A DNA stretch of 64,000 nt from Chitinophaga alhagiae (GTDB lineage Bacteria > Bacteroidota > Bacteroidia > Chitinophagales > Chitinophagaceae): the NCBI RefSeq assembly GCF_003568665.1, contig NZ_QXMH01000006.1:1-64000 (forward strand), given 5' to 3'. Both the position numbers and the translations under genes were made by a program. The notes below the pieces were generated by a model. That model was not told the origin of the DNA. It was given only the letters and a program-made list of their open reading frames with translations, and made no database searches. Every line of letters begins with the position of its first letter. Position 1 is the stretch's first letter. This document shows positions 1-9,726 of this stretch, in pieces.

Positions 1-3000
1 CTGAGCAACAACACCATCAGTGCCAACCAGGCTATCTGTCCCAACACTACACCAGACCAACTTACCAGCACTACACCCGCTGGTGGCAATGGTACCTATA
101 CTTACCAATGGCAGAGCAGCGCTTCTAATGATCCCGCTACCTTTGTGAATATCCCCAGCGCTACCGGGGCTAATTACGCTCCCGGTGCACTGACCACTAC
201 TACTTATTACAGGAGGATAGTGACCTCCGGCGAGTGCTCCAGTACCAGCAACATCATTGCGGTTACCGTGAGCGTAACACCGGTATTCACCGTGCAGAAC
301 GTGGCCGCTATCTGTAACACAGAAACTACCTTCAGCCTCAGCTACAACGCTACGGCTGGGGTGGCATCACTGTATGACATCAGGGCTGCCGGCGCTAACC
401 CGATGCCTGGCTTCACCAACATCACCGGGCAAACGCTTGCCGCCAGTCCCCTGTCTGTAAACCTGCCTGCTGGTGTAGAGGAAGGTACTTACACCTTCAC
501 TCTGACGCTTCGTGATGCCGTAGGTTGCGAGAGCACCCAGCCCTTCACTGTCACCATTGAAGAGCCTTCTACCGCGCCCACCATTGCCGTGCCCAGCATC
601 AACATCTGCGTGGGTAACTCCGCTACCCTCACCGTATCTGGCACCCTCGGTACCGGTGCCGAGTGGGTATGGTATACCGGTAGCTGCAATGGTACCGAAG
701 TAGACAGAGGGGCGTCCATATCCGTTACGCCCACTGTTACCACTACCTACTATGTTAAAGCAGTGAGCAGTGGCCCTTGCGGCAACACCGTATGTGCTAC
801 CGTAACCGTGAACGTGTACGAAGATCCCTCTACCGCTGACGCTGGTGCTGACCAGGAACATTGTGACGATGACCAGTTCTCCCTCGCTGCCGTAGCACCC
901 ACCGTGGGTACAGGCCTGTGGAGCGGTACGCTCCCCGCGGGCGCATCCATCAGCAGCTGGTCAGACCGCAACGCATCCGTAACACTGCCTGCCGGACAGA
1001 CCGTAACACTCACCTGGACGGTGACCAACGGCCCCTGTACGGCTTCTACAGACCAGGTGACCCTCACCAACAGGAACCCGATAACCAACAATACGATCAC
1101 AGACAACCAGGTGATCTGCCCCAACACGGCAGCCGCCGAACTGACCGGCACTGCGCCAACGGGCGGCAACGGCACCTACATCTACCTGTGGGAAAGCAGC
1201 ACCACTAGTGCTACTGCCGGCTTTACACCTGTTTCCGGCGCAACCGGCATCAACTATAACCCTGGTGTAATTGCTGTTACCACCTGGTTCAGGAGAACAG
1301 TAACATCAGGCCCCTGCGAGTCTGTGAGCAATGTGATAGCGATCAGGGTAACAGATGCCGCGCCGGTGGTAGAGACCCAGGGCCAGAACAAGGTGGTGGA
1401 ATGTGAGGATGGTGAAGATTACACCCTGCTCTTTGATGAGCCTACCTTCAGCCACCCGGATAATTTCAGCTTCACGGTTACGCACAGCGATGATGTTACC
1501 ACTACCGCTTGCGGCCAGGTGATCACCAGAACATGGACGGCTACGGACGAGTGTAACAAGATCACCACCGTATCCCAGACCATTGAGGTGAAAGACACCA
1601 AAGCGCCCGTATTCAATGAGGCCTTGCCGGCCAACCGGACGGTAGAATGCAGCAACATCCCTGACATGGAAACGCTTACCGCCAGCGATGACTGCTCTAC
1701 TGCCATCGTGGTACCGGCCCAGACCATTGAAGCCATTACCGATGCCTGCGCCAATAATTACAGGATCATCAGAACGTGGACGGCCACGGATGTTTGCGGC
1801 AACAGTGTTACGCATACGCAAATACTGACTGTGGAAGACAAGACCGCGCCGGTATTCGGCGCCCCCACTCCTGCTAATGTAACGGTAGAATGTGATGCTG
1901 TTCCTGACTTTGACGACATCCCGGTAACAGACAATTGCAGCAGCACGGCCAATATCGTTACGGAAAAAACACAGGTACGCACCAACGGCGATTGCGCCAA
2001 TAATTATATCCTCACCCGTACCTGGACGGCCAAGGACGAATGCGGCAACACCGCTTCCGTAACACAGGTAATTACCGTGAGAGATACCCAGGCGCCCACA
2101 TTCACCCTGTCCGCCCCGGCCAACAGAACGGTTGAGTGCAGCGCTGTACCTGACCAGGAAGACATGGAAGCTACAGACAACTGCAGCCCGGACGACAAGG
2201 TGACCGTACTGAAAGGTGAGACCAGGCACGCCATCCCCGGCGCCTGCGCTAACAGCTATCTGTTGGTGCGCACCTGGACGGCTATGGACGAATGTAAAAA
2301 TTCACGCACCATTACCCAGACCATTACCGTGGTAGATAACACTCCTCCTGCTTTCACCACTGCCACACCGGCCAACATAACGGTAGCATGTGATGCGGTG
2401 CCCGACGCCCCGGAAATGGAGGCCACAGATAATTGCAGCCCGGCTGCCAAGGTGAAGGTGGATTATGAGGAAGAGCGCGTGAGCGCCCCGGACGCCTGTG
2501 CCAACAACTACCAGCTGATACGTACCTGGACGGCTACTGACGAATGCAATAACAAAACCATCGTAACGCAGACCATCACCGTACAGGATATTGAAGCGCC
2601 CACCTTCACCACCACGGTACCGGCCACCCTGGAAGTGGAATGTGACAAGGTGCCTGATCATGAAGACCTGGAGGCAACAGACAATTGCTCTGCGGACAAC
2701 AACGTTGTTGTTACCAAAAACCAGCAGCGCATAGACGGCAGCTGTGCCAACAATTACCAGCTCATCCGCACCTGGGCGGCCAGAGATGAATGCGGCAACG
2801 AAACCGTACTGACACAGACCATCACGGTAAGAGACAGAACCAAGCCCGTGTTTACGACTACCATCCCCGCGGATGCCACGGTAGAATGTAACGCCATCCC
2901 TGACGCGCCCGAAATGGCCGCCCGCGACAATTGCAGCCCGGCGGCCGGCATCAGGATCAATTATAACCAGCAGCGGATAGACATCCCTGACGCCTGCGCC

Positions 3001-6000
3001 AACAACTACAAACTGCTGCGTACCTGGACGGCAACGGATGAGTGCAACAACAGCACCACCGTTATGCAGGTGATCACCGTGGTAGACAAAACCGCCCCGG
3101 TATTCACCACCGCCGCCCCGGCCAACGTTACCGTAGAATGTAACGCCATCCCCGGCCAGCCTGACCTGCAAGCAACAGACAACTGTTCTGCCGCCAACAT
3201 GGTCAGCGTGGTGAAGAATGAAACGAGAGAGAACATACCGGGCGCCTGCGTGAACAATTACCGCCTCATCCGCACCTGGACGGCTACGGACGAATGTGGC
3301 AACAGCGCCACCCTTACGCAGACCATTACCGTACAGGACAAAACTGCACCGGTATTCAGCCTGCCTGTTCCGGCAAACGCCACGGTAGAGTGCAACGCCA
3401 TCCCCACGCAGCCGGATATTACGGCTACAGACAACTGTACGGCTTCCAATGTTATCCGGATCGTGAAGAACGAAACAAGGGAGAACATACCGGGCGCCTG
3501 CGTGAACAACTACCGCCTCATCCGTACCTGGACGGCTACAGATGAGTGCAACAACAGCACCACGCTCACACAGGTGCTCACCGTGCAGGATAACACGGCG
3601 CCCACTTTCACCATGCCGGTACCGGCAGACGCAACGGTGGAGTGTAACGCCATCCCCGCGCAGCCGCTGCTGACGGCAACAGACAACTGTTCCGCTACCG
3701 CCCGCGTTACCGTGGTGAGGAACGAAGTGAAAGAGACCATACCGGGCGCATGCGCCAATAACTACCGCCTCATCCGCACCTGGACGGCAACAGATGAGTG
3801 CAACAACAGCACAACCGTACGGCAGGTACTGACGGTGGTAGACAATACAAGGCCCACGTTCACCAGCAGCGTACCGGCAGACGCTACCGTGGAGTGCAGC
3901 AGCATTCCGGCGCAGCCAAACCTGAGCGTAACGGACAACTGTACCCCGTCCAACCTGGTAAACGTTGTGAAAAACGAGCGCAGGGAAGACATTCCGGGCG
4001 CCTGTGTGAACAACTACCGCCTCATCCGTACCTGGACGGCTACTGATGAATGCGGCAACAGCACCACCGTACAGCAGGTGCTTACCGTAACAGACCGCAC
4101 CGCGCCAACCTTTGTGACCGCCGCTCCGGCCAACGCCACGGTAGAATGCAGTGCCATACCGGCACAGCCAGACCTGGCGGCTACGGATAACTGCAGCGGC
4201 AACAACGTAGTGGTCAACAAGGCAGAACGCCGCGAAAACATACCGGGCGCCTGTGTGAACAATTACCGCCTCATCCGCACCTGGACGGCTACGGACGAAT
4301 GCGGCAACAGCAGGACCATTGAGCAGGTGCTCACCGTGGTAGACAACACCAAACCGGTGTTCACTACCTCCGCCCCGGCCAACGCCACGGTAGAATGCAG
4401 CGCCATACCGGCACAGCCTGACCTGATGGCAACAGACAATTGCTCCGCGGCCAATAACGTTCGCATTGTGAAGAACGAAACGAGAGAGAACATACCGGGC
4501 GCCTGCGTGAACAACTACCGCCTCATCCGCACCTGGACGGCTACAGATGAATGCGGTAACAGCACCACGGTTCAACAGGTACTGACGGTACAAGACAAAA
4601 CACCGCCGGTGTTTGACCTGCTGCCGCCGGCCAACCTCACCGTAAATTGCGACGCTATACCCGCCGCACCGGTAATGACCGCTACAGACAATTGTTCTAT
4701 GAACAACGTAACGGTGAAATACAGCTTCGTGAAAACGTACCTCTCCGCGTCATGCCCCAACAACTACAGGCTGACCCGCACCTGGAAGGCAACGGACGAA
4801 TGCGGCAACGTAGCCGTGGCTACGCAGGTGATCACCGTAGAAGACAATGTAGCCCCGGTATTCACCACCCCTGCCCCGGCAGACATCACGGTAGAATGTG
4901 ACGCCATCCCCGCACCCATGGTGATGACCGCTACAGACAACTGCAGCAGGCCCAACAACGTGAGGGTGACACACGCGCAGCAACGGGAGAACATACCGGG
5001 CGCATGCGCCAACAACTATCGCCTCATCAATACCTGGACGGCGAAAGACGAATGCGGCAATACCGCCGTGATACGCCAGGTGATCACCGTAACGGACACC
5101 ACCGGCCCCGTAATTGCCGGCGGCCCGGCAGATATTACCGTGAACTGCGGTGCGCCGGTGCCCACAGGCATGATAGAGCTTACAGCCACAGACAACTGTG
5201 ACCCCAGCTTCCCGAAACGGGTGCGGTACACGGTAGATCCGTACGAGAAAGATATCTGCAACGGCTATACCATCATCCGCAGATGGAGGGTAGCAGACGC
5301 CTGCGGCAATATGTCCAACGAAGTAACGCAGCGCATCATTGTACTGCCCTGCCCGAGGCCGGAACTGCTGCCGCAAACCATCGTGAACTGCTCCAGCAAT
5401 CCGTTCATCACCCTCAGAACAAGCGGCACGGTGAACAGGCCCACGTACACCCTGGTAAGCGTAACGCCGGCCAACGCGGTACAGGCGCCCATCACCTCGT
5501 CCAGCAACCGCTTCAACCTGAACGGCGCCACTTCGGCCACGTTCATTGTGCGGGACGGTATTACCGGCTGCGCGTCAGACCCGGTAACCTATAACATCAC
5601 CTATGAGCAGATGCCGGTGGTCAACCTCGGCAGCGATACCAGCCTTTGCGGCGGTAACGGCATGGTGCTGGATGCGGGCGCGGCCAACTTCGGGTACAAC
5701 ATCCAATGGTCTACCGGAGAAACCACGCAGCGCATCCGCGTAACGCAGGCCGGTACCTATAGCGTGACCGTCAGCAACGGTCTGTGTACGGCAACAGACG
5801 AGATCAAGATAGGCGTGATACCCATGCCGCTCGTGAACCTGCCGGACACCACCATCTGCCGCGGCCAGAGCGTGAAGCTGGACGCAACGGTGGCAGGCGC
5901 TACCTACCTCTGGAGCACTGGCGCCACTACCCCGTCTATCAACGTAAGCACGCAGGAAACCTTCTGGGTGCGCGTGATGAAGAACGGCTGTATCACCATA

Positions 6001-6945
6001 GATACCATTAACGTGACCGTGAACCCGCCGCCGGATATCACGCTCAGCAGGGATACGTCCATCTGTCCCGGCCAGTCCGTGATGCTCACGGTGAACACCA
6101 ATGCGGGCCGCGTACAATGGGCCACCGGCGAAACCGGTAACTCCATCATGGTCAGCAGGGCCGGCAACTACTCCGTAGCCGTGTACAGGGATAATTGCGT
6201 GGTGAGGGAACAGGTACGGGTAACCGAACGGCCGAACATCCAGTTCGAGCTGGGCCCTGACCGGATCATCTGCCCGGGCGGCAGCATACTGATAGACGCC
6301 CGCCATCCGGATGCGGCCTCCTACCGCTGGAACGATGGTGACGTGAACCCGGTGAAATCCTTCACTGAAAGCGGCACCTACGTACTGGGCATATTGGATA
6401 GGTACTGCGACCGCTACCTGGCAGACAGTATCAACGTACGGGTAGCCGGCGCGCCCACGGTAAACCTGGGTAACGATACCACCATCTGTAAAGGCATCCG
6501 TTACATCCTGAAGTCTAACGCACAGAACGCCACCTCTTACCGGTGGAGCACCGGGGCCACTACCGCTTACATCGAAGTAAGGGAGCCCGGCACCTACACG
6601 GTAACCGCCTATAACGATTGCGGCAGCACCACAGACCAGATCACCATCGATGTGAAGGAATGTGACAGCAAACCGGAAGTACCCAATGCCTTCTCACCCA
6701 ATGGCGACGGCAAGAACGACCTGTTCCGCCCCATAGTGAGAGGCCCGATGTACGACTATGAGCTGCGCATCTTCAACCGCTGGGGCGAGCTGGTGTTCCT
6801 GAGCAGGGATATGTACGAAGGATGGGACGGTACGTACAAAGGCGTGCCGGTAGATGTAGGCACATTTGTATGGTGGCTTTCCTACAAGAAAACTAATAAC
6901 GGGCCCAGCTTTATCATCAAAGGAGATGTAACAGTAGTGAGGTAG
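1..6945 (+). CDS. Giant secreted repeat protein with T9SS (gliding-associated) C-terminal domain, 5' partial
   Basis: The frame is open from base 1, so the true start and signal peptide lie upstream; 2314 codons are visible. First come several Ig/PKD-like modules with WFRRTVTSGPC-type ends, then 14 consecutive HYR-like repeats of about 83-84 residues (bases 1594-5094), each with VEC, DNC and DECGN signatures and four Cys, plus a divergent copy before and after. Next are about five modules of the LGSDTSLC...WSTGETT...GTYSVTV type (about 5610-6650). The end, PNAFSPNGDGKNDLF through NRWGELVF to GDVTVVR, is the gliding-motility-associated C-terminal domain used as a type B sorting signal by the type IX secretion system. 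By family knowledge such proteins are exported across the outer membrane and act as adhesins or surface polymers. No catalytic domain is visible. A rho-independent terminator follows at 6971. Confidence 0.9.
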   Translation: MSNNTISANQAICPNTTPDQLTSTTPAGGNGTYTYQWQSSASNDPATFVNIPSATGANYAPGALTTTTYYRRIVTSGECSSTSNIIAVTVSVTPVFTVQNVAAICNTETTFSLSYNATAGVASLYDIRAAGANPMPGFTNITGQTLAASPLSVNLPAGVEEGTYTFTLTLRDAVGCESTQPFTVTIEEPSTAPTIAVPSINICVGNSATLTVSGTLGTGAEWVWYTGSCNGTEVDRGASISVTPTVTTTYYVKAVSSGPCGNTVCATVTVNVYEDPSTADAGADQEHCDDDQFSLAAVAPTVGTGLWSGTLPAGASISSWSDRNASVTLPAGQTVTLTWTVTNGPCTASTDQVTLTNRNPITNNTITDNQVICPNTAAAELTGTAPTGGNGTYIYLWESSTTSATAGFTPVSGATGINYNPGVIAVTTWFRRTVTSGPCESVSNVIAIRVTDAAPVVETQGQNKVVECEDGEDYTLLFDEPTFSHPDNFSFTVTHSDDVTTTACGQVITRTWTATDECNKITTVSQTIEVKDTKAPVFNEALPANRTVECSNIPDMETLTASDDCSTAIVVPAQTIEAITDACANNYRIIRTWTATDVCGNSVTHTQILTVEDKTAPVFGAPTPANVTVECDAVPDFDDIPVTDNCSSTANIVTEKTQVRTNGDCANNYILTRTWTAKDECGNTASVTQVITVRDTQAPTFTLSAPANRTVECSAVPDQEDMEATDNCSPDDKVTVLKGETRHAIPGACANSYLLVRTWTAMDECKNSRTITQTITVVDNTPPAFTTATPANITVACDAVPDAPEMEATDNCSPAAKVKVDYEEERVSAPDACANNYQLIRTWTATDECNNKTIVTQTITVQDIEAPTFTTTVPATLEVECDKVPDHEDLEATDNCSADNNVVVTKNQQRIDGSCANNYQLIRTWAARDECGNETVLTQTITVRDRTKPVFTTTIPADATVECNAIPDAPEMAARDNCSPAAGIRINYNQQRIDIPDACANNYKLLRTWTATDECNNSTTVMQVITVVDKTAPVFTTAAPANVTVECNAIPGQPDLQATDNCSAANMVSVVKNETRENIPGACVNNYRLIRTWTATDECGNSATLTQTITVQDKTAPVFSLPVPANATVECNAIPTQPDITATDNCTASNVIRIVKNETRENIPGACVNNYRLIRTWTATDECNNSTTLTQVLTVQDNTAPTFTMPVPADATVECNAIPAQPLLTATDNCSATARVTVVRNEVKETIPGACANNYRLIRTWTATDECNNSTTVRQVLTVVDNTRPTFTSSVPADATVECSSIPAQPNLSVTDNCTPSNLVNVVKNERREDIPGACVNNYRLIRTWTATDECGNSTTVQQVLTVTDRTAPTFVTAAPANATVECSAIPAQPDLAATDNCSGNNVVVNKAERRENIPGACVNNYRLIRTWTATDECGNSRTIEQVLTVVDNTKPVFTTSAPANATVECSAIPAQPDLMATDNCSAANNVRIVKNETRENIPGACVNNYRLIRTWTATDECGNSTTVQQVLTVQDKTPPVFDLLPPANLTVNCDAIPAAPVMTATDNCSMNNVTVKYSFVKTYLSASCPNNYRLTRTWKATDECGNVAVATQVITVEDNVAPVFTTPAPADITVECDAIPAPMVMTATDNCSRPNNVRVTHAQQRENIPGACANNYRLINTWTAKDECGNTAVIRQVITVTDTTGPVIAGGPADITVNCGAPVPTGMIELTATDNCDPSFPKRVRYTVDPYEKDICNGYTIIRRWRVADACGNMSNEVTQRIIVLPCPRPELLPQTIVNCSSNPFITLRTSGTVNRPTYTLVSVTPANAVQAPITSSSNRFNLNGATSATFIVRDGITGCASDPVTYNITYEQMPVVNLGSDTSLCGGNGMVLDAGAANFGYNIQWSTGETTQRIRVTQAGTYSVTVSNGLCTATDEIKIGVIPMPLVNLPDTTICRGQSVKLDATVAGATYLWSTGATTPSINVSTQETFWVRVMKNGCITIDTINVTVNPPPDITLSRDTSICPGQSVMLTVNTNAGRVQWATGETGNSIMVSRAGNYSVAVYRDNCVVREQVRVTERPNIQFELGPDRIICPGGSILIDARHPDAASYRWNDGDVNPVKSFTESGTYVLGILDRYCDRYLADSINVRVAGAPTVNLGNDTTICKGIRYILKSNAQNATSYRWSTGATTAYIEVREPGTYTVTAYNDCGSTTDQITIDVKECDSKPEVPNAFSPNGDGKNDLFRPIVRGPMYDYELRIFNRWGELVFLSRDMYEGWDGTYKGVPVDVGTFVWWLSYKKTNNGPSFIIKGDVTVVR
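1594..5094 (+). repeat. Tandem array of 14 coding repeats, about 250 bp each
   Basis: Fourteen in-frame copies of a 246-252 bp unit within the giant secreted protein. Each starts near D(K/N/R)TAPVF and contains ATVECNAIP, ATDNCS, GAC(V/A)NNYRLIRTWTATDECGN and (Q)VLTV. Copies 7 to 12 (about 3088-4593) are nearly the same even at DNA level around the NNYRLIRTWTATDE block, while the first few and last two copies are more diverged. This gradient is expected from recent unequal recombination in the middle of the array. A divergent fifteenth copy runs to about 5350. Confidence 0.93.
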
Positions 6946-6970
6946 CCCTGGATACGATCATTCTTTCACC

Positions 6971-7012
6971 GGTGACGGCCAAAAGCAAATGTTTTTGGCC
7001 GTCACCTTTTTT
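6971..7012 (+). terminator. Rho-independent terminator after the giant repeat protein
   Basis: A perfect 14-bp stem (6971-6984 with 6993-7006) with an 8-nt loop is followed by a run of T. It lies 26 bases after the stop codon. Confidence 0.9.
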
Positions 7013-7026
7013 AGCGTAAAACTACG

Positions 7027-7058
7027 CTTGCCCTTCTTTTCCCGGCCAGGTACCTTTA
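7027..7058 (+). promoter_or_regulatory. Possible Bacteroidota-type promoter of the collagen-like lipoprotein gene
   Basis: CTTG at 7027-7030 is followed after 20 bases by TACCTTTA at 7051-7058. This resembles the Bacteroidota primary sigma consensus TTTG-N19-21-TAnnTTTG with one mismatch in each element. It would give a leader of about 80 nt before the ATG at 7148. Confidence 0.35.
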
Positions 7059-7147
7059 CATTCGTTAAAAAACCCCATTGCTCATCTGGCACAAAGCGCA
7101 CATTATTTCATCTTCCATATTCATAACACCTCAAAACAGCATTTTTT

Positions 7148-7723
7148 ATGAAACAGTTTTCAATTCTGTTGTTAGCCCTTCCGTTATTGTTATTGTCTTG
7201 CAGCAAAGAAGGCCCTGCAGGGCCTCAGGGAGAGCCGGGCGCGCAGGGAGCGCCTGGAACGCCCGGCCCGCAGGGGCCACAGGGCGCGCAAGGCCCCACC
7301 GGCCCAAATGGCCAGAACGGCAATGCAAATGTGAAGGTATTCGAGAAAGATATTACAAGCGAGACCTGGACGGCGGCCGGTACTTACTCCTACCTCAACG
7401 TACAGGCGCCCAATGTGCTTACCGCCAATGTGCTCAACGCAAGTACCGTACTGGTATATGTGCTTACTTCAGACTTTGGCGGTGGCTGGGGGCTGGTACC
7501 CTATACTACGGAAAGGAACATTCGTGTAACCGCGGAAGTGGCCATCGGGTATATCAGGCTTAGAAAAGACCAGAACAATACGCCTACCACCCAATCCTGG
7601 CACCACAGGCTCCGCGTGGTCATTATTGCGAATACAGGCGCGGCCGGGGCGCTGAACCGGCAGGTGTACACCAGCAGCTCTTTTGACAACTGGCCGGCGG
7701 AGAGAACAGGGCCTTTGCAGTAG
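7148..7723 (+). CDS. Collagen-like repeat lipoprotein
   Basis: 191 residues. The N-terminus is a short lipoprotein signal ending in the lipobox LLSC with Cys18. It is followed from Gly22 by about 12 uninterrupted Gly-X-Y triplets rich in Pro and Gln (GPAGPQGEPGAQGAPG and so on), which is the collagen-like triple-helix signature. The remaining 130 residues are a beta-rich domain without a recognised family, containing several Trp and the segment VKVFEKDITSETWTAAG. By analogy with other bacterial collagen-like lipoproteins it should be anchored in a membrane and form trimers; the role is unknown. It has its own leader after a terminator, so it is probably monocistronic, and it converges with the next gene with only 3 bases between the stops. 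Confidence 0.85.
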   Translation: MKQFSILLLALPLLLLSCSKEGPAGPQGEPGAQGAPGTPGPQGPQGAQGPTGPNGQNGNANVKVFEKDITSETWTAAGTYSYLNVQAPNVLTANVLNASTVLVYVLTSDFGGGWGLVPYTTERNIRVTAEVAIGYIRLRKDQNNTPTTQSWHHRLRVVIIANTGAAGALNRQVYTSSSFDNWPAERTGPLQ

Positions 7724-7726
7724 CCG

Positions 7727-8086
7727 CTACTGCTTCTTCCCTATCTTGCCCAGATGGGTATCGCTGAAGCCGGTCATGAACTTGAGGCCGTAGCCGAATA
7801 CCCGGTCCATGGAGGCATGGGCAAACAGGATGATACCGGTAAACGTCAGCGCCTCGTTCACGAAGTAGACGCCGGCAAAATACGTCAGGAGCGCCACGCC
7901 CTTGTGATGGAAAAAATTGTACACGTATGCCCCCGTTGCGGGGCCAGCCGCATAGCCGATCATGCTCAGGTCCGGCAGCAGCAGGCAGGCCGCAAACAGC
8001 CACCAGGGGTACTCGGTTTGCTGTGCAAACATCAGCAGCGCCAGCAGGAACATGGCCGCTTCTTCCAGTTTCAGTAACTTGTTCAT
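7727..8086 (-). CDS. DUF4260 family small membrane protein
   Basis: 119 residues with three or four hydrophobic segments. The order LKLEEAAMFLLAL, WWLFAACLLLPDLSMIGYAAG, ATGAYVYNFFHHKG, GIILFAHASMDRVFGYGLK and TGFSDTHLG matches the DUF4260 family closely over its full usual length of about 115-120 residues. The function of the family is not known. It starts with ATG at 8086. The upstream hairpin at 8131-8160 separates it from the serA-like gene, so it is likely transcribed alone. Confidence 0.85.
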   Translation of the reverse strand: MNKLLKLEEAAMFLLALLMFAQQTEYPWWLFAACLLLPDLSMIGYAAGPATGAYVYNFFHHKGVALLTYFAGVYFVNEALTFTGIILFAHASMDRVFGYGLKFMTGFSDTHLGKIGKKQ

Positions 8087-8130
8087 AAAGGGAAATAAGG
8101 GCCAAATCTCAAACTAAAACAGCACATAAA

Positions 8131-8160
8131 AAAATTCCCGGCGCGGCGGCCGGGAATTTT
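8131..8160 (-). terminator. Rho-independent terminator after the serA-like gene
   Basis: A perfect 12-bp stem (8131-8142 with 8149-8160) and 6-nt loop. Read on the minus strand it is followed by a T-rich run (8124-8134). It lies 84 bases after the stop of the dehydrogenase gene. Confidence 0.88.
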
Positions 8161-8243
8161 CCTTGTTGTATGCGTTTGAACGCTTTTACAGCATCCGTAT
8201 TTTAATAGCGGGGCCGCTCTCTGATAACGGGCTTTGTGTTTCC

Positions 8244-9482
8244 CTAGTAGAGCATGCGCGTTTTGATGGTATGGTTCACTTCCTTGAGCAACGCAAAGGC
8301 CTCCTGAGACAGTTTGGAGTCTACGTCCAGCACCACGTACCCGATCTGGTCGTTCGTTTTCAGGTACTGGCCCAGGATGTTGATGTTTTTGCCGGAGAGG
8401 GCCTGGTTGATCTCGGAAAGCACCCCCGGCACGTTCTTATGGATGTGCAGGATGCGGTGGGTGTTCTCAATGGCCGGCACGCTGAGGGCCGGAACGGTGT
8501 GTGAGCCGAAGCTGGCGCCTTTTTCCAGGTAGTTGAGCATTTTGCTGCTCACGTCCAGGCCAATGTTGTGCTGTGCCTCTTCCGTGCTGCCGCCGATGTG
8601 CGGGGTCAGTATCACGTTGGGGAGGCCCTGCAGCGGCGTAGTGAAGGCCGCGCCGTTCTTTTCCGGCTCCACCGGGAACACGTCTACCGCCGCCCCGGAG
8701 AGCTGGCCTTTCTCCAGCGCCTCCTTCAGGTCTTCCAGCACTACCACCTCTCCACGGGCATAGTTCAGGAAAATAGCGCCTTCTTTGGCGTGCTTCAGCG
8801 TCTGTTTGTTGATCATGTTCACCGTGCTCTTGTTGGAAGGCACGTGGAGGGATATAATGTCTGACTGGGAAAACAGGTCTTTCAGGGTGCGCACCTGCGT
8901 GGCGTTGCCCATAGGCAGCTTGGTTTCCACATCATAATAAATAACGTTCATGCCCATGGCCTCGGCCAGCACGCTTACCTGGCTGCCGATGTTGCCATAG
9001 CCTACAATGCCCAGGGTTTTGCCCCGCAGCTCGTAACTGCCGGTAGATTCCTTCATCCAGTTACCTTTGTGGGCGGCGGTGTTCTTGTCAGGGATACGGC
9101 GGATGAGCATCACAGACAAGCCTATTACCAGTTCCGCTACCGAGCGGGTATTTGAATAGGGCGCATTAAAAACGGCCACGCCCTGCTCGGTGGCATTCTT
9201 CAGGTCTACCTGGTTGGTACCGATGCAAAAACAGCCGATGGCCTGCAGTTTTTTGGCGGCCGCCAATACTTTCGACGTGACCTGCGTTTTTGACCGTATG
9301 CCCAGCAAATGAACGTCCTTGATCTCCTTGATCAGCTCTTCTTCACTCAAGGCGCCCTTCACCTTCCGGCTGTTGACATAACCCGCCTCCTTAAATTCTT
9401 CCAGGGCGGCGTCACTAATGTTCTCCAATAAAAGGATGTTGATCTTCTCTTTCGGATAACTCGTTAATTTTTTCTGGCTCAT
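8244..9482 (-). CDS. serA: D-3-phosphoglycerate dehydrogenase-type 2-hydroxyacid dehydrogenase with ACT domain
   Basis: 412 residues from the ATG at 9482, matching the 410 of E. coli SerA. The frame continues 13 codons upstream to a TTG, but the ATG copy aligns with the family start. Order: N-terminal substrate domain (INILLLENISDAALEEFKEAGY), NAD-binding Rossmann domain with LGIVGYGNIGSQVS, catalytic Arg in NYARGEVV, Glu in FPVEPE and His in LTPHIGGST, then a C-terminal ACT domain (ILHIHKNVPGVLSEINQAL). The enzyme oxidises 3-phosphoglycerate to 3-phosphohydroxypyruvate, the first step of serine synthesis; the ACT domain suggests serine feedback. It stands alone here, with a strong terminator downstream and a 244-bp divergent region upstream. 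Confidence 0.92.
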   Translation of the reverse strand: MSQKKLTSYPKEKINILLLENISDAALEEFKEAGYVNSRKVKGALSEEELIKEIKDVHLLGIRSKTQVTSKVLAAAKKLQAIGCFCIGTNQVDLKNATEQGVAVFNAPYSNTRSVAELVIGLSVMLIRRIPDKNTAAHKGNWMKESTGSYELRGKTLGIVGYGNIGSQVSVLAEAMGMNVIYYDVETKLPMGNATQVRTLKDLFSQSDIISLHVPSNKSTVNMINKQTLKHAKEGAIFLNYARGEVVVLEDLKEALEKGQLSGAAVDVFPVEPEKNGAAFTTPLQGLPNVILTPHIGGSTEEAQHNIGLDVSSKMLNYLEKGASFGSHTVPALSVPAIENTHRILHIHKNVPGVLSEINQALSGKNINILGQYLKTNDQIGYVVLDVDSKLSQEAFALLKEVNHTIKTRMLY

Positions 9483-9726
9483 GGGTCTCTGGTATAATGC
9501 TGCATGACACAAACATGACAATTTATGCCTGCATTGTCATAAAAAGTGTCACAAACCTAGCGGAGTTTCAGGAGAAATCAAATACGAAGCCCGGCAAATT
9601 AGAGATTGCTTAAAAAAAGTGGCCTGTTGTTTCGTTTTTTTAAATATTTTGCCCGCTTTTTACGTTATCAGGCATGAATATTGCTTGATTTTATTGCATT
9701 ACTGACCTATTATTCAGCAGCACTAA

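Noticed and set aside
2302..4593. 763-codon minus-strand open frame, plus several of 60-310 codons nearby
   Set aside because: It is the antisense shadow of the coding repeats: the same period, no start region, and a Cys/His/Arg/Val-rich product typical of reversed codons.
9547..9553. TGTCACA between serA-like and serine hydrolase genes as a second ECF41 promoter
   Set aside because: No CGTC-like element is found 16-17 bases downstream, so it is probably chance.
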